14,465 nt of DNA, taken from Candidatus Saccharibacteria bacterium UBA4215 (GTDB lineage Bacteria; Patescibacteriota; Saccharimonadia; Saccharimonadales; Saccharimonadaceae). Positions 7,664 through 13,424 of this stretch are shown in pieces. Under the pieces are notes generated by a model. It did no database searches. It was not told the origin of the DNA and saw nothing but the letters and a program-made list of their open reading frames with translations. Location: assembly GCA_002381485.1 (NCBI GenBank), contig DFTJ01000010.1, forward strand, positions 20,256 through 34,720. The letters are read 5' to 3'. The translations under genes and the position numbers were made by a program. The first letter of the stretch is position 1. Every line of letters starts with the position of its first letter.

Positions 7664-8142
7664 TCTTCCCCCTCAGTTTCTAGTGTAAAAATTGCCTTCT
7701 CTCCTACGCGAATATTATTCGACTGCGCTGCACCAGCCATTATTTCAAGCACATAGCGAGCATCTTTTGTTGGCGCATATGTCGTAGGATTTTCTGTAGC
7801 AGGCGGAGCATTGCGAACAATGTGCACTACCGTCTTTTCGGCATCAAGCCAAATAATATCAATCGGATAGTTCATATCCTTCATCCATATCCCCCACTTG
7901 CCCTCTGACTTGAAGTCAAATAGCATGGCCTGGTTGCTACGGAGCGCCGGTGTGCCCGATAAGCCTTTTTGACGCGACACGTCGGTATCTGCAATTCGCG
8001 CTTCAAACACGCCAGCCCCCAGACGCACCTGTGTTTTCGGCTGAAATGTCGTCACCATAAACGCAACCGCCGCAGCAATAATAATTGCCATGACGCCAAA
8101 AATCAGTAGGGCAGTAGTATGTGTTCGCCACTGGGTGCTCAT
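7660..8142 (-). CDS. Membrane-anchored DUF192 family protein
   Basis: This 160-residue protein has one N-terminal membrane helix (about 11-32) and a DUF192 domain (about 42-155) that should face outward. DUF192 hallmarks are visible in order: ADTDVSRQKGLSG (51-63), AMLFDF (72-77), GIWMKDMNYPIDIIWLD (84-100), VVHI (105-108), a proline-rich turn (NAPPATENPTTY), ARYVLEIMAGAA (128-139) and NIRVGEKA (143-150). The family is a small beta fold of unknown biochemical role, often secreted or lipid/TM anchored. No ATG, GTG or TTG occurs in frame for at least ten codons above the ATG at 8142. There is no Shine-Dalgarno. The start codon lies in one arm of an inverted repeat and overlaps the TGA of a tiny upstream frame. 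The gene has its own promoter and is coupled to the membrane protein behind it. Confidence 0.88.
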   Translation of the reverse strand: MSTQWRTHTTALLIFGVMAIIIAAAVAFMVTTFQPKTQVRLGAGVFEARIADTDVSRQKGLSGTPALRSNQAMLFDFKSEGKWGIWMKDMNYPIDIIWLDAEKTVVHIVRNAPPATENPTTYAPTKDARYVLEIMAGAAQSNNIRVGEKAIFTLETEGEE

Positions 8143-8169
8143 GATAGTCGTACCATGAGCATTATTATA
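8139..8169 (-). promoter_or_regulatory. Extended -10 promoter, inverted repeat and 7-codon upstream frame before the DUF192 gene
   Basis: TGC-TATAAT (-10 at 8169-8164) is a perfect extended -10 box; no convincing -35 is present, and extended -10 promoters often lack one. Downstream, GCTCATG (8160-8154) and CATGAGC (8143-8137) form perfect 7-bp arms with a 10-nt loop, and the DUF192 ATG sits in the second arm. A tiny frame MLMVRLS (ATG 8162, second ATG 8156) ends in a TGA that overlaps the DUF192 ATG as ATGA. The hairpin could hide the start codon, with translation of the small frame opening it. Confidence 0.5.
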
Positions 8170-8181
8170 GCAGCCAGCGAC

Positions 8182-9093
8182 TTAAGCGCCGACTTTGTCT
8201 TTTTTGCTGCCGCGCTTGGCGTTCAATTCAACGTATTCAATAATCTTACTCGCAACGTCACGGCCTGTCACCTTTTCGATGCCAAACCCAGGGCTTGCAT
8301 TCACTTCCAAAATCAACGGACCACGCTCACTGCGCATCATGTCAACACCAGCAACATTCAGCCCCATCGCCTTTGCTGCCTTAACAGCCATTTTCGTCTC
8401 TTCTTCGGTCAACTTCACGACAGTACCCTCGCCGCCCTTGTGTAGGTTAGAGCGGAAGTCGTCATCAAGACTTTGACGCTTCATGCTTGCAACAACTCGA
8501 CCGCCAACAACTAGTGCTCGAATGTCCATTCCAGCTGACTCTTCAATGTACTCTTGGAGTAAAATGTTGGTTCCGTCTTCATTCGTCAGGTAGAACGCCT
8601 GCAATACCGATTTAGCGGCCTTCTTTGATTCAGCCAGCACGACACCGTTTCCATGTGTGCCACGGGCCAACTTAATCACCACTGGCGTACCGCCAATTTT
8701 TTCAATCAGGCTATCGATATCGGTTGAGTTACGCGAAACGACGGTTTTTGGAATGCCTACACCGGCTTTGGCAAGTAACTGCAAACTGCGCAGCTTGTCT
8801 CGTGAACGGGTAATTGCAATCGAGCTTGAGACCGTATACACACCCTGCATTTCAAGCTGACGAACAATAGCGCTACCATACCGTGTCATATACGAGGCAA
8901 TCCGCGGAATAATAGCGTCGTAACCAGAAAGGTCTTCGCCTCTATAACTCACTGTTGGGTTATTCCTTTCGATTGAAGCGTAGCAGTCACGGTACTTGAT
9001 GACACGAACCTCGTGACCGCGCTTCTTAGCCTCTTCAACCAAACGCTTCGTGGAATAGTTTCCGTTTCCATTAGATAAAATTGCAATTCTCAT
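8182..9093 (-). CDS. rimK: RimK, ATP-grasp alpha-L-glutamate ligase
   Basis: RimK in E. coli adds glutamate residues to the C-terminus of ribosomal protein S6, using ATP and an acyl-phosphate intermediate. This 303-residue protein matches the E. coli enzyme (about 300 residues) along its whole length: MRIAILS start, DAIIPRIASYMTRYG (59-73), ARDKLRS-like SRDKLRSLQLL (97-107), ATP-binding lysine in VVIKLARGTHGNGV (138-151), EYIEES (181-186), DFRSNLHKGG (212-221) and the magnesium-binding EVNASPG (263-269). NASPG is followed by F-GIEK, one residue shorter than the E. coli LEGIEK. The C-terminal tail is basic. The ribosome site AGGAAG lies within the end of the preceding gene, 2 nt away. S6 is not encoded in the window, so the substrate is inferred; related ligases act on other peptides or small molecules. 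It closes the ligase/peptidase gene run. Confidence 0.93.
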   Translation of the reverse strand: MRIAILSNGNGNYSTKRLVEEAKKRGHEVRVIKYRDCYASIERNNPTVSYRGEDLSGYDAIIPRIASYMTRYGSAIVRQLEMQGVYTVSSSIAITRSRDKLRSLQLLAKAGVGIPKTVVSRNSTDIDSLIEKIGGTPVVIKLARGTHGNGVVLAESKKAAKSVLQAFYLTNEDGTNILLQEYIEESAGMDIRALVVGGRVVASMKRQSLDDDFRSNLHKGGEGTVVKLTEEETKMAVKAAKAMGLNVAGVDMMRSERGPLILEVNASPGFGIEKVTGRDVASKIIEYVELNAKRGSKKDKVGA

Positions 9094-9095
9094 AA

Positions 9096-10592
9096 CTAAA
9101 CTTCCTTTGTCATTTCTTCAATTTGTTGGCGCTTGAAGCGCTCTTTGCTCACAATAGGTTTGCCCGCAGCAACATTCACGATAAATTTATTTCTTAGCAC
9201 ATTTCGCCCAATCAACAGGGGATACGTCTGCGTTGACCTGTCCGCCAACGTCATCGTAGCACGTATTCTTCGACCATGAAGCGTTAACAACATTTTGACC
9301 TGGTACCGCACCTGTGTATGTCCCATCGAGCTAGATACTGCACGCTTGCCGTAGTCCTTGATGACTACTGTTTCGCCAGTATAGTACTCGCTTGACGAAT
9401 CGAACAGCACAAATGAGAGGCCATCGGGAGTCTCTTTGATAGAAGAAGCCCACAACGATGAAACTGTCGCTCCAGTATCGATGCGCGCTGGCACATCATA
9501 CACGCCATGCTCTGGAAGGTTTATCATTTCAGACCGACCAATCAGCGCAATTCTTCCCTTAACTGGCCGAGCCGTTTTTTCAATTGACTTAAAGATAAGC
9601 TTCGCAACATTTCGAGGCTTGCCTTCGCCCGGAAACATGTGCATGCGTATACCCGGCCCTAAATTAGCCTCTATGACATACGTATTATCGAGATTCTTGG
9701 TCTGGATATCATCGGTGATGATGTCAATTCCAGCAACGCCGTCAAGAAAGCATGCCTGAGCGGCCAACACAGCGACTCGCTTTAGCTCTTTCGATACCAC
9801 GTCAGTGTAGTCGACAGCCTCACCACCACGGCTTAGGTTGGAAGTATCCAGCAATTGGACAGTTTCTCCGTCGACAGGAACATAGTTCATGAACTTGGCA
9901 CCCTTGTGCCTCGCAACATCCTCAATATCAATACGCGTTAGTTCACTAAAATGGCTGTCGCCTCGTCGTGGATCTTGATTCTTTTCATGTATTAATTGTT
10001 TCACTGTAGAACGTCCATCACCGACTACACAGGGCGGGCGTCGTCCAGCAACAGCAACGACTTTGCCTTCTACCACTAAGAAGCGATACTCTTGGCCTTC
10101 AACTTGCTCTTGGACCAGAACGTCCGACTCTTGCTGATCACTTGCACTGCGAGCGTATGCAATAGCTTTGGAAAGTCCCACCTTGGTACTAACCCCGATC
10201 GATATACCATCACCATGATCCATAGCAACCGGCTTAACAACAAGCTTCTTATACGTGCTGAGCATACTATGCACTACAGAAGGCTCGTCTTGACTCGAAA
10301 CAAGTTTTGTTACTGGCGTCGGAACACCTTTCGCCGCAAATAACGAGTAGGTAAGAGCTTTGTTGTCGGCAGCAAAAACACCATAAGAAGGTGTAGAAGC
10401 GATCGTCGTACTCTTAAAGTAGATTTCTTTCCCACCTTTTTCACCACGAACAATGCCGCCGTTAGGAGAAGCTGAGGCCGGGTAAAAGGTAAGTGCGTAA
10501 CCTTTAGAAAGCGCCTCGAGCATCAAAAGCCGAGTCGATATTAAGAATCGACGAGTGTCTTCAGGGTTCAGTATTTCTTGTGCATGAAACAT
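9096..10592 (-). CDS. Fusion: CphA/GshAB-like ATP-grasp ligase + RimB-type retropepsin-like domain
   Basis: This 498-residue protein joins two activities. Residues 1 to about 345 are an ATP-grasp ligase nearest to the cyanophycin synthetase and GshAB type. Supporting motifs are nucleotide-binding KLVVKPVAMDHGDGI (116-130), EYRFLVVEGKVVAVAGRRPP (168-187), the family-typical VVGDGRSTVKQLI (189-201), NLSRGGEAVDYTD (252-264), and metal-binding EAN (308-310). Residues 347-480 form a PF05618 domain, the RimB family once called ATP-dependent zinc proteases: LIGRSEMINLP (350-360), DTGA with the presumed catalytic Asp372, and the closing LLIGRNVL (459-466), as in retropepsin-like folds. Ligases of this kind form peptide or isopeptide bonds, and RimB-type enzymes are thought to cut glutamate tails, so one polypeptide may both add and remove residues. 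AGAGGAA lies upstream of the ATG, 3 nt after the previous stop; rimK follows 2 nt after this stop. The substrate is unknown. Confidence 0.85.
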   Translation of the reverse strand: MFHAQEILNPEDTRRFLISTRLLMLEALSKGYALTFYPASASPNGGIVRGEKGGKEIYFKSTTIASTPSYGVFAADNKALTYSLFAAKGVPTPVTKLVSSQDEPSVVHSMLSTYKKLVVKPVAMDHGDGISIGVSTKVGLSKAIAYARSASDQQESDVLVQEQVEGQEYRFLVVEGKVVAVAGRRPPCVVGDGRSTVKQLIHEKNQDPRRGDSHFSELTRIDIEDVARHKGAKFMNYVPVDGETVQLLDTSNLSRGGEAVDYTDVVSKELKRVAVLAAQACFLDGVAGIDIITDDIQTKNLDNTYVIEANLGPGIRMHMFPGEGKPRNVAKLIFKSIEKTARPVKGRIALIGRSEMINLPEHGVYDVPARIDTGATVSSLWASSIKETPDGLSFVLFDSSSEYYTGETVVIKDYGKRAVSSSMGHTQVRYQVKMLLTLHGRRIRATMTLADRSTQTYPLLIGRNVLRNKFIVNVAAGKPIVSKERFKRQQIEEMTKEV

Positions 10593-10595
10593 ATG

Positions 10596-11537
10596 CTATT
10601 CCTCTTTCGCGCTCCGTATTAAGTGCTCTGCCAGTAGCTGCATGTATTCCTCGGTCGCTTCACCATCAGTCTCTACCGTCGCAAGCCCCGGATACGCGTT
10701 AAGCTCAAATAACTTCCAGCTGTCTCCATTATAGCCGAAATCCGCAGAAAAATAGCGATCGCCATACTGCTCTAGCTTTCGGTCGAGTTCTTTGATAATT
10801 CTCTTGAGTTCAGGGGGTATTTGCTGAATATATAATGCAGTCGATTCACCACCGTACTGCATATTTGACTTAAGGCTATCGCCGCCTGGTCGACGAACGA
10901 GGCCATGAATAATTTCACCATTATACGCAGCGACTCTCACGTCATGCATGCCGTCAGCCAACTCTGGACATCCACCGCTCGTATCGATGAAACCTTGAAC
11001 GATTACAGGAAAAGATAAGGTGTTGTCATACTCCTTAAATGCTCCGACATAGACCTTATTACCACCATTGGAATCAAGTTCCTTAATTGCAACACGCTGG
11101 TCAGACCTCCCCGCCCAACCAAGGCGCAATACCTCTAACTCCTGATCGTTGTATGCTATATAGGTTTCTTCGTGATACTCCGGAGCAAAAAGATAGGATA
11201 AGTATTTATTGGCACAAATGTCTCGCACCATCGGCGGATTCAGCACCCTCATATCATCATATGGGAAACGTGCTTTGTCATACAAGAATCCCAGCTGGAT
11301 GGAATCTGTGTGCTTCTCGAAAACCGGGGCCCCCGACACTAGCGACACCGTCCAATACTCCGAGAAAACTCCCTTTGACGCATACGTCTTCTCGGCACTG
11401 TGAACAAGGATTGGAGTAGCTCCCAGCGCTATAATTTTGGCAAACAAATCCTTATACGCTATATCATAATAGCGGCCCGAGAACTTTGGGCCAGTCACGT
11501 CATTAATCGGGGCTAGATATATTCCAACCCGCGTCAT
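10596..11537 (-). CDS. Divergent ATP-grasp ligase (glutathione synthetase/RimK-like)
   Basis: This 313-residue protein has ATP-grasp features but I cannot name a specific enzyme. An N-terminal pre-ATP-grasp region (1 to about 110) lacks clear motifs beyond GFLYDKARFPYDD (83-95). A conserved lysine lies in VAIKELDSNGGNKV (149-162), followed by an acidic/aliphatic VIVQGFID strand (178-185). The core continues with DGMHDVRVAAYNGEIIHGLVRR (195-216) and SNMQYGGES (224-232), which resembles the RSNLHRGG step of RimK. The magnesium-binding FELNAYPG (277-284) closes the site. All expected ATP-grasp residues are present, so it is probably active and forms an amide bond from a carboxylate and an amine. 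Its start overlaps the stop of the DUF1704 gene as ATGA (11537-11534), the tightest coupling in the cluster, which suggests these two proteins work on the same substrate, one joining and one cleaving. Confidence 0.8.
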   Translation of the reverse strand: MTRVGIYLAPINDVTGPKFSGRYYDIAYKDLFAKIIALGATPILVHSAEKTYASKGVFSEYWTVSLVSGAPVFEKHTDSIQLGFLYDKARFPYDDMRVLNPPMVRDICANKYLSYLFAPEYHEETYIAYNDQELEVLRLGWAGRSDQRVAIKELDSNGGNKVYVGAFKEYDNTLSFPVIVQGFIDTSGGCPELADGMHDVRVAAYNGEIIHGLVRRPGGDSLKSNMQYGGESTALYIQQIPPELKRIIKELDRKLEQYGDRYFSADFGYNGDSWKLFELNAYPGLATVETDGEATEEYMQLLAEHLIRSAKEE

Positions 11538-12877
11538 AACGATTTCGCCTCGTACACAATACGCTCATCTTCAATATTTGAAGGATCGGTCTTGCCTTGA
11601 AGGAAGAACATAAATTTTGTATCGTCGCCTCGAATAGATTCAAGATACTTCCACATGCTTTGGATGCCGTTATAATAGCCGAGATCCTTAAACCAAGGCA
11701 GCTCATCAGTACCACGCGTAATTCGGTGTGTCACCCTATAGCCATAGTTCTTCGCCTTCTCAATCGTCTCTTCGAGGTTTCCCTCAGAGCTTCCAGTACG
11801 CAAAGCCTGTAGCCTCCATAGTATTTCCTGCGTATCGCGAAAGTCTTTATTATCAAAGTAGATAGCCCCTGCAGCGATATAGTAGTCCTGACCTTCAACC
11901 TTATACTGGTTGGCCAGCGCCTGCTCCATTACCTTGCCGATTCCCTCTTCGGATGTATAATAATCGGCCAGTCCGTGTATAAGAGGGAGTGTTTCTGTTT
12001 GTTCACCAGTAATTGATCGAAGAACGTGTACACCAATTTCGTGCACAACCTTCAGTCTCAGTTCTTGTGCGTCCATGGCTGCACGGTCGATCGGAATAAT
12101 TATCTTCTTTTCAGATGTCACTACATTAATTGATGGAGCTTTCGCAATCACGACCTCCCAGTCATCCGCTGCTCCTTCAAACTCTTCTGAAAGAATCGTT
12201 TCAAAAATCGCCTTCACTTCATCAACATCAAACGTTTCTTTATCTTCAGGTATGTGTCGCAGCATCCCCCCATATAGTGCTTTTGCTACTTCATGCATCC
12301 ACTGCACCGTTTCTTCAGACGGCTGAAAAATAGGTTCGGTGATGTGTTCGTTTGCAGCAGGGAGCAAGGTATCCAACTCTTCACGAATGGCTTTCTCTTC
12401 CGCAGAAAGATCTCTCGCGTCAATCTGCTCCAACGCTGCTTTAACGAGTGAACGATATACACCCTCCTTCGGTTCACCAAAAAGCTCAACATTAAGCTCC
12501 ATGTATCGCGCTTTAATTAGCTCCTTGGCTTCCTCATTACTCTCATTATTAAAATCACGGGCAAGCTGTATAAACTCAAGTTTCTTGGTGTAATCTTCTA
12601 CAATCTGCTCGTAAGCCGGTGCCGTCTTATTTGTCAAAAATTCATGAGACAAGACAGCAAGCCCTGAAGTCTCGATTTTGGCTTTCTGCTCTTCTAAATT
12701 AAGTGTGTTTAAGCGATCGTACTCGTGCACGGGGTTACGGACCTCGCCAGCAAGGAAAAGCTGTTTCTGCTCGGCGGCGTTGCTTGGAACAAAGTTAACA
12801 ATTGGCTTTGGATTAAGCTCTGTAAGTTGGTCGTACTGACCCCTGATACTAGGCATGTTTTGCTCCAGGTTTGTCAT
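11534..12877 (-). CDS. DUF1704 (MATCAP-like) metallopeptidase
   Basis: This 447-residue protein belongs to the DUF1704 family, annotated in bacteria as flavohemoglobin expression-modulating QEGLA-motif proteins and related to the eukaryotic MATCAP tyrosine carboxypeptidases. The HExxxH zinc site is HEIGVH (279-284) in KVVHEIGVHVLRS. It is followed by LPLIHGLADYYTSEEGIGKVMEQ (297-319), matching the family's Gly-rich segment and EEG motif, with Glu310 or Glu311 the likely third zinc ligand. VVTSEKKIIIPIDR (252-265) matches the beta hairpin that comes before the active site. Residues 1-200 are mostly helical and charged. No signal peptide or membrane helix is seen, so it should be cytoplasmic. 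The family relation suggests removal of a C-terminal residue from a protein. Its ATG lies 6 nt after a -10 box without a Shine-Dalgarno, so the mRNA is probably leaderless. It leads the ligase cluster. Confidence 0.87.
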   Translation of the reverse strand: MTNLEQNMPSIRGQYDQLTELNPKPIVNFVPSNAAEQKQLFLAGEVRNPVHEYDRLNTLNLEEQKAKIETSGLAVLSHEFLTNKTAPAYEQIVEDYTKKLEFIQLARDFNNESNEEAKELIKARYMELNVELFGEPKEGVYRSLVKAALEQIDARDLSAEEKAIREELDTLLPAANEHITEPIFQPSEETVQWMHEVAKALYGGMLRHIPEDKETFDVDEVKAIFETILSEEFEGAADDWEVVIAKAPSINVVTSEKKIIIPIDRAAMDAQELRLKVVHEIGVHVLRSITGEQTETLPLIHGLADYYTSEEGIGKVMEQALANQYKVEGQDYYIAAGAIYFDNKDFRDTQEILWRLQALRTGSSEGNLEETIEKAKNYGYRVTHRITRGTDELPWFKDLGYYNGIQSMWKYLESIRGDDTKFMFFLQGKTDPSNIEDERIVYEAKSL

Positions 12878-12883
12878 TTTTAT

Positions 12884-12912
12884 ATATTAGCATAAAAGTG
12901 TAAAAAAGTCAA
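12884..12912 (-). promoter_or_regulatory. Strong promoter for the DUF1704-ligase-rimK operon, predicted leaderless start
   Basis: TTGACT (12912-12907) and extended -10 TGC-TAATAT (-10 at 12889-12884) are separated by 17 nt. The predicted start about 7 nt downstream falls on the A of the ATG at 12877. No Shine-Dalgarno is present in the A/T-rich sequence between. The TGA stop of the GNAT gene (12911-12909) lies inside the -35 box, so the promoter overlaps coding sequence. Confidence 0.72.
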
Positions 12913-13415
12913 TGCTTTATTAGCGCCATCACCTCTTGTGGTGCACCATAAAATGATTTCTGCGCCAGCCCTCGTATCTCGAAGCCACTCTTCTGATAAA
13001 TATGCTTTGCGCGTTGGTTACTGGCAATGACGACCAGGTCAATCTCACCATGATCAATACCGCCAAGCGAAGCCTTGAACAATGCCGAGCCTACCCCTTC
13101 GCCTTGATACTTGGGGTGAACGAACATACCTTTCTTGTGCAGGACAGTATCTGACTCACGCTGAGCTAGTGTGTAGCCCAACACTTTGCCCTCCCCTTCG
13201 GCAACCCAGAACAACCACTCCGGGTCATTGAGTTTAGCCTGCATCGACGAGACGTAACGCAGTTCACCCTCTTCGGAAAGTGTGTACCTCTGATTAAATC
13301 GCTCCTTCTCTTCTAAAGGGATAAAAGAGCCGTACCCTGCCTGGTGGGCGGCTACTGAAATAGCATACATTTCGGATAGATCTTCTGAGCGTGCACCTCG
13401 AACGGTGAATTGCAT
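12909..13415 (-). CDS. GNAT family N-acetyltransferase
   Basis: This 168-residue protein covers a single GNAT domain. VRGARSEDLSEMYAI (5-19) is the usual first strand and helix; LFWVAEGEGKVLGYTLAQ (68-85) forms the central strands. The acetyl-CoA pyrophosphate loop is MFVHPKYQGEGVGSAL (97-112), with QGEGVG fitting the Q/RxxGxG/A rule. The last conserved block is VIASNQRAKHIYQKSGFEIRG (129-149), the N-x-x-A-x-x-x-Y-x-K-x-GF signature. The acceptor could be an amine of a small molecule or a protein N-terminus as in RimI; sequence alone cannot decide. AGGGGG lies upstream of the ATG, 9 nt after the dnaJ stop, so the two genes probably share a message. The strong promoter after it separates it from the ligase cluster, although readthrough is likely because no terminator is seen. 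Confidence 0.85.
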   Translation of the reverse strand: MQFTVRGARSEDLSEMYAISVAAHQAGYGSFIPLEEKERFNQRYTLSEEGELRYVSSMQAKLNDPEWLFWVAEGEGKVLGYTLAQRESDTVLHKKGMFVHPKYQGEGVGSALFKASLGGIDHGEIDLVVIASNQRAKHIYQKSGFEIRGLAQKSFYGAPQEVMALIKH

Positions 13416-13424
13416 TATTGCCCC

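Noticed and set aside
8137..8160. Inverted repeat read as a terminator after rimK
   Set aside because: No T tract follows, and the second arm contains the DUF192 start codon.
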